Source: Coptis chinensis | Lineage: Eukaryota; Streptophyta; Magnoliopsida; Ranunculales; Ranunculaceae | NCBI GenBank assembly: GCA_015680905.1 | Contig: CM027384.1 | Span: forward strand, 76,293,501-76,357,500 | DNA: 64,000 nt | Reading direction: 5' to 3' | Shown: piece after piece, positions 1 to 10,905 of the stretch | Position numbering within the stretch: the stretch's first letter is position 1 | Layout: each line of letters starts with the position of its first letter | The notes under the pieces: generated by a model | The model's database searches: none | Seen by the model: only the letters and a program-made list of their open reading frames with translations | Told to the model about the DNA's origin: nothing | Made by a program: the position numbers and the translations under genes

Positions 1-108
1 CTATCAACCTTGACACACAAGCGAATGAGATTTATTGAAGGAGCCGATGTATGTGCCAGACAAGATTTATTGAATGTCATTGCGTATGGAACGGGGTTAA
101 AGTGGTAA
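1..108 (+). CDS. 3' end of an unidentified protein-coding gene (partial)
   Basis: An open frame runs from the first base of the window to a TAA stop at 106-108, giving 35 residues. The C-terminus reads RQDLLNVIAYGTGLKW before the stop. The upstream part lies outside the window, so no start can be given. The composition (mixed polar and hydrophobic, no repeats) looks like real coding sequence rather than a chance frame, and the DNA after the stop becomes AT-rich like a plant 3' UTR. I do not recognise the family. A chance open frame of this length is possible, so confidence is moderate. Confidence 0.45.
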   Translation, partial: LSTLTHKRMRFIEGADVCARQDLLNVIAYGTGLKW

Positions 109-1590
109 TGCTTGAGAGATGTGGTAAATATTTCTGCTCCTCCTGGCCTGGTTCTTTTCACCCTACAATTTTACTATTTGTAATGTGATAATTATGTACG
201 CACAAATGTATTAGAATCACGGTTAGACCCATCACATATGTGCTTGAAATTATTATTATACCTGAGGTCTGTACCAGTATGAATAGTTGTTCTTCTTTCT
301 CATTTGACTTCCGTTGCAAACACTTGGTTTCCTGTTTCCTGCCTAGGGAATAGAGATGACGTTCATTTGAATGTATTTCCTGAGCTAATGACCATAATAT
401 TCTGTGTTTGTTTATCTCTATGCTGCTTAATTAATCTGCTTTCACTGGAAGTAAAGACTTGAACACTTTTTTTTGTCTGTTCCATGGAAAAGATAGAGAA
501 TTTTCATGATGGGAGAAAGAAAGACAAAAGTTGCTTTCCTTTGGTTTGATACCAGGAAAGATTTGACGTTCCAAAAATAGTCATGTAACTCACAAAACAA
601 AGCTTCTACAACTCGGTTTTAGCAGAATTCAAATCTAGAACGAAACATAGAAGCACTTGGTGTGTTCTTGGTGTGTTACCCTGGAGTGGAAAGAAACGAA
701 ATTTTCAAATCCTGTACGCCTAAACTTCCCAAGTTACTAAAGATTTAGGCGGAGTAAACCTTCCCGTCCAACCTGCTTTGTAGGTTCAGGTTGTGAAATA
801 ATTGAAGTGAACCAGTGCATATCTTTCCTGTTGCGATTCTCAAAATGCCTGGATTTTGAAGGACCAATTAGCCTTTCAGGCCATGAACCTATAAGACATA
901 CAGTTTTGAAACCTATAAGGCTATAATCAGATCTTGTATTTATCTACCTCCACATTATAGGCAGACTTCCCAGAGACTGCTGGTATAATCAATTATCAAC
1001 TCCGCACAATCTACCTTAATGTTAGTTTCTCAATCTACTCTGATAATTCGATGAACTTCCGTATATCCTATAGTGAAACCTGAGCTGCTGTGTTGATGAT
1101 CTTTGCAATACTATGCATATCAGCAACCTATTTTTCAATTCTTAATAGTTCTGTACCTTCAGGATTAGGTAGGACCAGTAGCGGGGGACCTGGTACAATG
1201 AATCCAAATCTGTGCACGGAAGTTGCTGGCTGGTCTCACTACCTGATGTCCAGGAAAGTAGTCTCACTACTCCGAAGTCGATTCATTTCTTCTAATGAAA
1301 GGAACAACTTCCTCCATGCTTCTCTAACCATTTTTGTTCTGCTAGGTCTCGGTTGCTATTGATAGATTCTTTATTATGAAGCTCATTCACATTGCGCTTA
1401 AACAACTTTCTTTTGCATTTTTTGTCATAACCAGAACCATAGCCAACCTAACCCCTCCGGTAGCAGCTCAGACATTAAAAGAGAAAAGCTTTTCAACATG
1501 CTCTTTATACGAACTTTTCTTGCACATCTTGCACTTTATTCTGATCTATCACGAGTTGTTAGTGAATTAAGTTAGGTGTTTATTCTTCTC
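109..1590. other. 3' flank and intergenic DNA, no gene seen
   Basis: AT-rich sequence that probably begins with the 3' UTR of the gene ending at 108. Short open frames here have no recognisable motif and no supporting splice signals. I see no transposon ends. Confidence 0.5.
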
Positions 1591-1601
1591 TTCTAGCGAG
1601 G

Positions 1602-1609
1602 TATATAAA
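1602..1609 (+). promoter_or_regulatory. TATA box of a plus-strand transcription unit
   Basis: TATATAAA lies in a GAGGTATATAAAGAGAG context, an excellent plant TATA box. It predicts a start near 1635, followed by a long leader that ends at a splice donor at 1968. Activity is inferred from sequence only. Confidence 0.45.
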
Positions 1610-1634
1610 GAGAGATTACGAGCCATAAATGGCA

Positions 1635-1967
1635 ATAGACACACACTACACCATATTCATTAGAAAAAGACAAAGATACCGACGCCTTATTTTTGTCATT
1701 TGCTCGCACGCACCATGTGTGTCGTGGAAGAGCGTCGGAGTGGCCTATCAAAAAAGGAAAAAAAAACCAAAAAATTTTTTTTTTCTTATTTCTCAAAAAC
1801 AGAAAAAAAAAATAAAAAAATAGGCCTCCACTCTCTTTCTCTCTGGCGATTCTACATACTCAAATTGATAATGGAGATTTGATGATCCTCAAATTCGACA
1901 ATGGAGATTTACTGATCCTTTTGCAAAGCGTGATTATTCAACAGTGAATCGACAATGGAGAAGAAAG
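1635..1967 (+). other. Candidate leader exon ending at a GT donor
   Basis: Downstream of the TATA box is a leader with a homopolymer-rich stretch (1740-1822) and three near-repeats of AATGGAGATTT/AATGGAGAAG. It ends with ATG GAG AAG AAA G followed by GTAATTTT, a good 5' splice site at 1968. The intron that follows is where the copia element at 1996 inserted. The next plus-strand coding block is the B3-like reading frame at 8380, which starts with the similar codons ATGGAGAAAGC, so this may be the original first exon of that gene. That link is inference. Confidence 0.35.
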
Positions 1968-1995
1968 GTAATTTTTCTTCTCAAAATCTAGTTCA

Positions 1996-2717
1996 TGTTG
2001 GGGATTATACCAATACCAATCGATTCCCCACTACACAGATAACTTGTATATGAACTCAATTCAACTCCGGACAAAAATCTAAATATCAACTACAACCTAT
2101 ACTAACATGCCCAACTCGCTAAACAACTATTAACAACAGATAATAATGTAAAGTAGTAAAAGCAAACCACAACACAAAGATTTACCGTGGTTCGGCCAAT
2201 GATGTCTACTTCCACAAGAGCCAGTTCTTTATAAAGTGGGAAGGAAGATTACAATCTCTCCTTTTCAGTCTCTCACCTTACTAGATCACTCTTTATTTCT
2301 TTTTACGTGGTTGTATCTCTCAGTAAAGGTTATCTCTCAATCTTGATAGCTTTCAAGATTGGGTTTCTCTCTTTGTTTTAGTCTGGATTCCAATCCTTCT
2401 GACTTGTTAGGTTAGGTTTTCAAAAACCTTGATTTTGGTTTTTATCTCCAAAAACCAAATTTCTCATGGTAATCTTGAAGCAAAAGCCCACGAAATTAGA
2501 CACGGCGCGGGCGCCCTCTTTGAGCTGGCGCATCTCAACGATCGAGTCCGAGCGCTGGTCGGTTCTTATATGAGCGCTGGACGCCTTAGCATATCGAACT
2601 CGAAGGCGAAAAGCGCGCCCTATCCGAAGCGGCTGGCCTCGACATGTCGCGATGCCAAATTCGCCCCGTTTCTATCCAGCTCTGTTTTCTCTCCTCATGT
2701 GAGGGATAACTCCAACA
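1996..2717 (-). repeat. 3' LTR of the copia element (left end)
   Basis: 722 bp, TG...CA ends, matching 6976-7689. A purine-rich tract on the minus strand abuts its inner edge at 2718-2730. Confidence 0.92.
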
Positions 2718-2950
2718 ATCTCCCCCTCCCGAACAGTGAGGGGAATACCTCTATGCAATTTCCAAATCAACAGGAGGAGTATGCTACCATTCCGGCGGTA
2801 ACACAACAAATATCAAACTTACCTTTCGGTAAGACTTTGGTCATCATATCCGACCCGTTCTTGTCGGTATGGATCTTCTCGATACACAAATGCTTGTCTT
2901 CGAGTACTTCTCTAATCCAATGATAACGCGACGCGTGTATGTGCTTGGAT

Positions 2951-4904
2951 CTAGAATGAAAACTCGGATTCTTTGCTCAAGTGGATGGCGCCTCGACCGT
3001 CACATAGAACTACAAACTGTTTCTGCTTTAGTCCTAGTTCGTCGAAGAACCTCTTCATCCATAGCATCTCTTTGCAACACTCAGTGGCTACAATATACTT
3101 GGCTTCTGTAGTGGAGAGGGCAACACACTTTTGCAACTTAGATTGCCAAGAAACCGCCGCCCCGCAAAAGTAACCGTGATAACCGGAGGTGGACTTCATC
3201 GAAGTCAACATCACCGCCATGTTCCATCGATTGTAGCCTTCAAGTAAGGGCTTACTTCCACCAAAACACAAACATGATTTTGAAGTGCCTTGGAGATATC
3301 TCAATATCCACTTAACACCTTCCCAATGTTCTTTACCCGGATTTGATGTAAATCGCGCACAACCCCAACGGCGAAAGCAATATCCGGTCTAGTACACACC
3401 ATGGCATACATCAAATTGCCCACTACGGATGCATAAGGAATCTTTCCCATCTAACTCTGCTCATGCTCACCCTTTGGACACATCTCTTTGGTCATGCGGA
3501 ACTGGCCACCAAGCGGGATAACCGATCGGGCTTCGCTTTGATCCATGTTGAATCTCTTCAACACCTTCTCAATGTAGCTTTCTTGAAAGCCATAACTTTC
3601 CCACTCTTTTCGTCACGAAAGTGATCCGCGATCCCAAGTATCTCGCTTTGCTTGACCCAAATCCTTCATCTCAAAGAACTTATTCAAGTCTTTCTTCAGC
3701 TTGGATATCTTGTTGATGTTTGGGCCAACTATCAACATATCATCCACATACAACAATAGCACTATGAAATCCCTATCCGGAAATCTCGAACAAACGCGAC
3801 AATGATCGGAAGCGGACTTCTTGTATCCTTGCTTCGCCATAAAGGAGTCAAACTTTATGTACCATCGTCTCGGTGCTTGTTTCAACCCATACAAGCTCTT
3901 TATCGGCTTGCATACTAGGTGCTCCTTGCCTTTGACCTCAAACCCTCGGCCGGGTCCATGTAGACATCTTCTTCAAGGTCTCCATGAAGAAAAGCCGCCT
4001 TAACATCTAGTCGCTTCAACCTCTAGGTTCATACTTGCGGCCATACCCAATACCACCCCGGATAGAAGTCATCTTCACTACTGGGAGAGAAAATCTCATC
4101 AAAGTCAATCCCTTCCCCCTTTGACCGAATCCTTTCACAACAAGGCGAAGCTTTGTGCCTTGGGTGAGGATTGTTCTCCTCATGCTTGACTTTGTATATC
4201 CACTTATTCTTGAGAACTTTTCTCCCCCGTGGGTTTCTCAACTAACTCATAAGTGTGATTCTTATGCAAAGAATCCATCTCATCATGCATGGCCTTCAAC
4301 CACTTTTTTTTTTGTGCGTACCTTCAAGTGCCTCTTGATAGTACATAGGTTCTCCACCATCCGATAGTAGCACGTGACGTATGTGGTGGATACCGGTTGA
4401 AGCTAGTCTCCCTCTGTCGGACCTCCTTGCCCCATCTGGCACGGGTGCCTCGGGAGGATACATACTTCGCTTGCTCGGTGGTGGTTCATGCATCTCATCC
4501 GCATCTTCTATACCAATAGGTTCTATCCCATCATGAGCAATAAGATTCTCATCATGATCTTCAAACTCATGGTTCTCTCAGATTCTCAATGCCTTCTCGC
4601 GACGTTCCACGGTAGGAACTTTCGGTTCAATCAACAAGATCATTGGTGAAAGCCTCAGAGCTTCTCACCCTCCCTCAAAGTCTGCTATGGTTTGGTCTTC
4701 TAAGAACACAACATCTCGACTTCGGATTACCTTCTTGTTAATCGGATCATAGAGTTTGTAACCAAACTTTTCATCTCCATAACCAGGAAAAATGCACCGC
4801 TTGGCTTTGTCATCAAGCTTGGATCTCTCATCCTTCTGGAATATGCACAAATGCCCGCACCCAAATACCCTCAAGTATCCATAATCAACATCTCTGCCGA
4901 CCAT
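2951..4904 (-). pseudogene. Copia pol remains: integrase C-part, reverse transcriptase, RNase H
   Basis: Separate minus-strand blocks show copia hallmarks. The segment near 4665-4904 matches the post-integrase region (FGCGHLCIFQKDERSKLD, then RSRDVVF). 3613-3894 has MYGLKQAPRRWY and [12 protein letters not shown], the reverse transcriptase metal-binding motif. 2951-3304 has MRYLQGTSK and the RNase H segment LSTTEAKYI. Broken; described as a fossil only. Confidence 0.9.
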
Positions 4905-6102
4905 ACTCTCTCTCGGATAATCACTATTCAGAGGCTTTTGCCGGGCGACGGGTTGATCACATGCACGGTATGCAGACGCATTGCTTCTACCTAATAGCTT
5001 CTAGGTAGCTTAGAGGTGAGATAGCATGCATCTCATCCTCTACAATGGTGCGGTTAATTCTCTCGCTATTCCATTCTCGGTGTCTTGGGAACGGTGCGCT
5101 TCATGCGAATCCCATGACTCTCGGGCAATACTCTTCAAATGGCCCAATGTACTTTCACCCCCATTATCCGAGCGAATACACTTCAACAACTTCCCGGTCT
5201 CTCTTTCCACCATTTGTGGAATTTCTCAAACACGCCAAGTACTTCATCCTTGGTCTTCGGACTATAGGCCCATATCTTTCTTGACGATCATCAATGAATG
5301 TCAAGAAGTACGGCTCCTCGGTGGGACTTCACTCTCATAGGACCACATAAGTCCGTGTGCACTAGTTCAGGACGAATTGCCCTTTCGTGAGACGGAATCT
5401 TTGGAAAGACACCCCGCGGTTGCTTTCCTACAAAAACGATGAGTACATGTATCTAAATGTGTACCTTTAATGTGCGGCATGGCCTTTTGCTTAGCAAGAA
5501 CTTCCATCCCTTTTATGCCCATATGACCGCGATCTCTTTGTGCTACGACAGTCGAGATGAAGCTTCTTCTTCGCGCAGATTCGCTTACGCTTTACACAAA
5601 CTAGCCTCGTGTTTTGTAAAGAGAGCAAGTTTTCTTTTCCTCGGCTGCTTCAATGGAACCCTCTTTCGGTTTCCATACCCCGTTACCAAACGAAGTTTAC
5701 AAAGCCATCGTCATCTAATTTCCCAAATTAAATTAGGCTTTAACCGAGAGTCGGGGACATGTAAAGATATCCTTGAGTGTCAAGGTGTAGCCGACATTAG
5801 TTTCTATATGAACATCTCCAATGCCTATAATCTTCGAGACTCCATCGTTACCCATCCTTATTTCACCATATTCACCACACCGTAGGTAGTGAAGAATCCC
5901 CTATCTTGATTGTGGACGTGATAGGATGCTCCCTGTATCTATCACCCACTCAGATCCCGACATGAGGTACTAAGACAAAGACACACCACAACCGACACAA
6001 TTCCCACTCAGGTCATCGACTAGTAGTGCGGTAGTATCTCCTTTGTGTTTCCGTTCCTCTGCACCATGTCTTCATGTACACAATTATTCTTCTCATCCTT
6101 CT

Positions 6103-6780
6103 TCAGTGTTCTGCACTCATATCTGAAGTGGCCTTTGGTGGCACAATAGTAACATTACCTCTCTGCCTTAGAAGTTCTAGCTTCACCCCTAGATTTACTT
6201 CTGTCATCACCTCTAGAGCGAGATGATTTTCTGTTTCGACCTCTCCCCCATTTCTCTGTGAAAAGGATCTCTGAGTGAGAGGAGCTGCTTCTTCCACTCC
6301 TTCTAGTCTCCTCATTCAACAAAGACATGGTAGCCATTTCCATGGTAACAATTCCATCCTTGGCTGCTCCATGTAGGGAAACTGCTAATGTCTCCCAACT
6401 TTTGGGTAGAGAGCCTAATAGAAACAAAGCCTCAACTTCGTCTCCCAAATTGATCTTCATCAAATGCATCTGATTGATGATATTCTGTACTTCATTAAGA
6501 TGCTCAGACATTGAAGAACCTTCTTGGTACTTCGTGTCTGCAAACTTCTTAACGACTAGCACTTTGTTTCCACCCGACTTCCTCTCATACAAGTCTTCGA
6601 AGTTTCTTCCACGCATCGAAGGTTGTAGTCTCTTGGGACACATGGTGAAAGACACCGCGTCAATCCATTGTCGAATGTATCCAATCGCTTTTACGTCAAG
6701 CTTTTTCCACTCGGCCTCATCGGGTCTTTTTGGTTTTACTCCCTCATTCTCAATGGGAAGTGCCAAGTCCTTGCAAAGAT
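6103..6780 (-). pseudogene. Copia gag remains
   Basis: A minus-strand block of about 200 residues has the plant copia gag features: a conserved FADTKYQEGSSMSEHLNE segment, SLPKSWETL, and a basic RG/RS-rich tail where a zinc knuckle would follow. Broken fossil. Confidence 0.85.
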
Positions 6781-6975
6781 AGCAAGTCTTCCATCTTGGC
6801 TTTCCGGATGGTGTAGTTCTTCCTATTCGGACTCATCATGAAAGTGTTCACCTGAATGGTCCATCTCTACAAGTTATTTAACCCAAATCTTCTCTCGGGA
6901 ATTTCGATCAAACACCACGCTCGACCAAGATTCGGATAACACCCTAGGCTATTCTAACCAAGGCTCGATACCACT

Positions 6976-7689
6976 TGTTGGGGATTATACCAATACCAAT
7001 CGATTCCCCCACTACACAGATAACTTGTATATGAACTCAATTCAACTCCGGACAAAAATCTAAATATCAACTACAACCTATACTAACATGCCCAACTCGC
7101 TAAACAACTATTAACAACAAATAATAATGTAAAAGCAAAGAAAAGCAAACCACAACACAAAGATTTACCGTGGTTCGGCCAATGATGCCTACTTCCACAA
7201 GAGCCAGTTCTTTATAAAGTGGGAAGGAAGATTACAATCTCTCCTTTTCAGTCTCTCACCTTACTAGATCACTCTTATCTCTTTACAGGGTTGTATCTCT
7301 ATAAAGGTTATCTCTCAATCTTGATAGCTTTCAAGATTGGGTTTCTCTTTGTTTTAGTCCGATTCCAATCCCTTCGACTTGTTAGGTTAGGTTTTCCAAA
7401 ACCTTGATTTTGGTTTTATCTCCAAAACCAAATTTCATGGTATCTTCAGAAAAAGCCCACGAAATTAGACACGGGCGTGGGAGGGCGCCTCTTTGAGCGA
7501 TGCTCAACGATCGAGTCGAAGATGCGTGGTCGCGCCCCATATGAGCACGGGTCGCGCCTAGCATCTTGGAACCTCGCCTTGAAAGTGCGCTTCTATCCGA
7601 AGCGCTGGGCTCGACATGTCGCGATGCCGAATTCGCCCCGTTTCTCTCCAGCTCTGTTTTCTCTCCTCATGTGAGGGATAACTCCAACA
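6976..7689 (-). repeat. 5' LTR of the copia element (right end)
   Basis: 714 bp and near-identical to 1996-2717 outside a few GC-rich blocks. It is followed by target duplication GTTCA at 7690-7694 and preceded by the tRNA-Met-type primer site at 6958-6973. Confidence 0.92.
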
Positions 7690-7694
7690 GTTCA

Positions 7695-8379
7695 CTCATT
7701 GTTTATGATTGTTGTGGTTGTTAAATCGAATTAGAAACCCTAGATTGTTGATTTTGATTTGAGTTATTTGGTTGTTGATGCTTTACTTCTGTTTAATTTA
7801 TTATGTAACTATGTAGTAACTTGTTGCTATTTGGGCTTTGATCTGACACTACTCGACGAAGTAGGCTCACCTGGCCAAATTTGCTTGACTTGATTCACAT
7901 GATAATTTTGATTCTTTATGAAACATAGAAGTTATGGTTTACTTTCACATTATAGAAGTTATAGTTTACTTTCACCCTCATTCTTTATGAAACATAGAAG
8001 TTATAGTTTATTTTGATTTTATATCTTATTGCTTGCTCGAGAGAATTGTAACTAGTTTGGAACTCACATTTACCAAAATTGTAAGGTTCGCTAAATTCAA
8101 ATTCAAATTCTTTTCTAAATTTGGTGCTTAACCCACTCACCAAACAATTCTCTCACTCTCACTCTATAACTCTCTTCAACAACCAAGTGACCAACTCCAA
8201 AGCAAGAACACTCCATTCTCGAGAGCTATTTATGTAAAGGGTAACGCTTTTGTTGTTGTTTTGTTGTTTAAAACTTCAATCTTTTTTTCATCGATTTGTA
8301 CTTCATATGAGTTTTAGGCTTTGATTTGAAATTTTGAGTTCTTGTTTTTTCGACAATGTTTTAAAGTTAAGTGAAGAAA
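7695..8379 (+). other. Leader intron and CT-rich leader upstream of the B3-like relic
   Basis: Continuation of the sequence split by the copia insertion. 7909-8010 holds a short direct duplication of a motif containing CTTTATGAAACATAGAAG. A CT-rich stretch at 8140-8180, typical of plant 5' leaders, leads to a possible donor (GTAACGC, about 8239), then a T-rich stretch up to the ATG at 8380. There may therefore be a second leader exon here. No coding sequence seen. Confidence 0.35.
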
Positions 8380-9160
8380 ATGGAGAAAGCTAAGAAAACA
8401 TCATATGAAGATATATGTAAGCAAAGAATAGAGGAAAACAAGAAAAGAATGCGGAAATCAGCCTTGTTAAACTTGCTCAAGATGTTCGTGGACGCCTCTA
8501 AAAAGCCGGTAATTCTTCCTTTTCACACCGCTCCATTACGTTATTTTGTTTTTCAATCTTCTAATTGGATAACAGAGGAAGTGTGTGAGACCTCGACCTT
8601 CTCGCAAAGAAATGACTGCTCTTGAACCAAGAAGATCATCTCGTATTGCTGAATTGCCAACTCCAAATATCTGAAGAAAAGACTAGGGCTAAATTGCCAA
8701 CCGGTGTATCTGAAGGAAAGCCGACTCCAAAAGAGCAATTATCGGAGAAAGAAGATCATCCAAGATTACTAAATTGGCAACTCCAAGATACAAAGAAGTG
8801 AGTCATTTTCTCTTCGACCCAAGTTACTCCTTTATATCCACATTGCATTTTGAAGTTCACTTACCCCCAAATGTTCATTTTTAGGGATCCCATTGTTATC
8901 GAAGAAAGTCCTACGAGGTTTATGGTTACGTATATGTATTTAGAAGATTGTCCGATGGGATATAATGTGTAATGTACTTAATTTATCAAATCGGATTGTC
9001 AATGAGAGTATTCAGAGGAATCTAGGGTCAACCATGTGATAGAAAGCGGTGACGATTCTAGGGTCAACCCTGTGATGGAAAGAGTTGAGGACTTGAAGTC
9101 GAAACTTGAAAATGGTTGTCCTAGTTTTGTTAAACCAATGACCCATCATACTTGAAAGGG
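8380..9160 (+). pseudogene. B3-domain transcription-factor-like gene relic (At5g42700/At3g19184 type)
   Basis: The N-terminal piece SYEDICKQRIEENKKRM, the basic KCVRPRPSRKEM and RRSSRIAELPTP segments, and RVEDLKSKLENGCPSFVKPM just before the expected DNA-binding domain follow the order of plant B3 proteins of the At5g42700/At3g19184/Os03g0184500 group. Likely exons are 8380-8508, 8576-8797, 8885-about 8970 and about 9004-9160, with good GT/AG signals (GTAATT at 8509, AACAG before 8576, GTGAGT at 8798, TTTTTAG before 8885). The first exon changes frame after EENKKRM and again near its end, the second carries in-frame stops after LPTPNI, and the B3 fold itself is not recognisable after 9160. 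I call it a pseudogene; consensus error could explain some of the frame changes. RRSS-type motifs appear twice (about 8630 and 8755). Confidence 0.65.
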
Positions 9161-9450
9161 GAACCCGGCCGGTAAGCACAATTTCTTGTCCGATTTATGA
9201 AGTTGAATGACAAGACAGAGTTGTAAGTGAAATGATGATATTTAATTTAATTTATTTTTAGTTTTAGTGAAATGATGATATGGTTTAGCAATTAGCACTT
9301 CAGCTCTCATTTGATTAACCTTTGCATGTTTAGCTTACTAACTTGATGCTTCCATTCTTGTTATCATTTTTTCTTTATAAACCTATAAAACTAGAGAAAT
9401 GTGGATGATCTTGTCGATGATAAGTTATCCTATAGTATATATTATTTTAA

Positions 9451-9640
9451 CTTTTTTCCTGGTAAAATAGAATTTCATTAATAAAAGAAGCAAAGTAGGT
9501 TGAGAAAGCCTATGAGCACGGGGAACACGAAAATGCACAAAACAGCCCTACATGTGCCACACAAGTAGCCTATTACCCCAAGTCCTAGTATAACATTGGA
9601 TCCACCCTAGTATAACATTGGATCTCACCCTAGTCTCATC
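9451..9640 (-). mobile_element. Probable LINE 3' tail fragment
   Basis: Reads on the minus strand toward CTTTTATTAATGAAATTC and a short A-run, the common end of plant L1 elements, in the same style as the LINE tail at 38726. It contains a small direct duplication, CCTAGTATAACATTGGATC, at 9584-9625. No reading frame remains. Assignment is tentative. Confidence 0.35.
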
Positions 9641-9691
9641 TCGCTATTATTATACATTCTTCTTTTCGTAATATTTCATTTTCTTATATAG

Positions 9692-10386
9692 GTACCAAAT
9701 GAATGGTTTGCGTTGGTTGGTGTCACTTTACAACAATCATTTGAATGGGATACTTGCGATGAAATGGGTCTTGGAAAACTGTTCAGGTATGAGCATTGAG
9801 AAATGAGAAAATTGGTAACTTGTGATTCAGAAAGATATGGTAACTTGTGATTCAGATAAATGACCGATAATTCTGCCTTTTACAGGTTATTTCTCTAATC
9901 TGTTACCTAATGGAAGCAAAAAATGATAGAGGTCCCTTTTGGTGGTAGTTCCGTCATCAGTTCTACCAGGTTGGGTGTGAACTTAACTTTTGGGCCCCCG
10001 ATATAATCCGCGATTGCATATTCTCGCCCCCCAAGAACGCCGTAGACTATTCAAGTAATGACATGTTTCATACCTACAAAATAAAATACATGTCATTTTA
10101 TTAGTAAGGAACTTGTAGTCTCATTTAGTTTTGTCATGTGGAGACTTCGTCTTGCAATTTGATCCCGCAGGAAACCGGAAAGAATCGCAACAGAAATTTA
10201 ATGTCGACCGACAACGTCACAGTATTTGATGAACAAACATGATCGACCAAAACTTAGCAAAATTAATTGGCACTATATTATAATTGACGAGGGCCATCGA
10301 ATAAAAATGCTTCGTGCAAGCTGAATCTTCGACCTTAAGCACTACCAAAGTGCTCTCCAGATTTTTCTTTTGGAACACCTCTACAG
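9692..10386 (+). pseudogene. SNF2 chromatin-remodelling ATPase fragment, SPLAYED (SYD)-like
   Basis: Three exon-like blocks carry the helicase N-lobe of a plant SWI2/SNF2 ATPase. 9692-9786: NGLRWLVSLYNNHLNGIL then DEMGLGK (motif I, ATP binding), donor GTATGAG. 9886-about 10056: ICYLMEAKNDRGP (motif Ia), VPSSVLPGW and NFWAPDI. 10171-about 10386: YLMNKHDRPKLSKINW then IIIDEGHRIKNASCKLN (motif II, the DEGH box) and LKHYQS. Intron edges TATATAG, TTTACAG and CCCGCAG precede the blocks. The frame is lost by single-base losses after LNGIL, just after DEMGLGK, and before VPSSV, with further loss before YLMNKHD. The C-lobe, HSA and bromodomain-like parts are absent. The intron positions imply a DNA-level copy rather than a processed one. 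The wording fits the SYD subfamily better than BRM or CHR12/23, judged by eye. Confidence 0.85.
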
Positions 10387-10876
10387 TGTTGCCTATCCTC
10401 TTTTCAGGTTGCTTTATGTTCATTTATTGCTTTTATTTTTTTATGTTTGTCTTGGGGAAATAGTAGATTTTTCAAGCTTGGGTTAACTGGAGCCTCGTGT
10501 CTTTCCCCTTTGTCATTCTCGTTTCATTTATGGTTAAGACAGGACACTTCAAGTATCAAGTTCCATACTCGAAGTTTGTTTCCCCTTTCTATAACACTTT
10601 TCCACCATTCTCTGTGGTTTGCTTGAGAGTGTTCAGACACTTTTCCAACATTTTTTTATCAATAAACCTTTTGAGAGTGGTGTTGATACTTCTCCTAATC
10701 AAGTAAGTTTTGTTCTTCCTTTAAACTTTTAAGTTTTAAATAAAAGCAGTTTTTCAAGTGTGATTTTTCGAGTTTCTTTTCTCGGCAGGCTTCTTGATTA
10801 GAGCTGTTCTACTTGTGTAATTGTTGAATTACACAGTTCCTACTTGTGTAATTGTTGAGGTGTGTTGTTCATGTTA

Positions 10877-10905
10877 CTAGTTATAACCCGTGACTCGTCA
10901 CTCAT
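10877..10905 (-). mobile_element. Helitron-like 3' end (hairpin plus CTAG)
   Basis: On the minus strand a short hairpin (GTGAC-GA-GTCAC) is followed by GGGTTATAAC and CTAG, then host T. This matches the Helitron 3' terminus rule (hairpin about 10 bases before CTRR, next to T). The body would extend to higher coordinates; I cannot place its 5' end. See the similar end at 37786. Confidence 0.4.

Larger units (their letters stand above)
1996..7689 (-). mobile_element. Ty1/copia LTR retrotransposon, broken, inserted in a leader intron
   Basis: A 5.7 kb element bounded by two LTRs that begin TGTTGGGGATT and end CTCCAACA, flanked by the 5-bp target duplication GTTCA (1991-1995 and 7690-7694). Coding remains are on the - strand in copia order: gag, integrase, reverse transcriptase, RNase H. 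The primer-binding site next to the right-hand LTR (6958-6973, minus strand) begins TGGTATC like the initiator tRNA-Met type, and a purine tract borders the left-hand LTR. It is a fossil with many breaks (roughly ten or more). The LTRs are about 90-95% alike by eye, most differences being in GC-rich blocks, so the insertion looks fairly recent. Confidence 0.93.

Noticed and set aside
1593-1882. Several overlapping lysine/phenylalanine-rich frames
   Set aside because: They are translations of A/T homopolymers in the leader region.
2429-2923. Open frame of 164 codons on the plus strand
   Set aside because: It runs through the copia LTR and purine tract, antisense to the element; shadow of a repeat with no protein motif.
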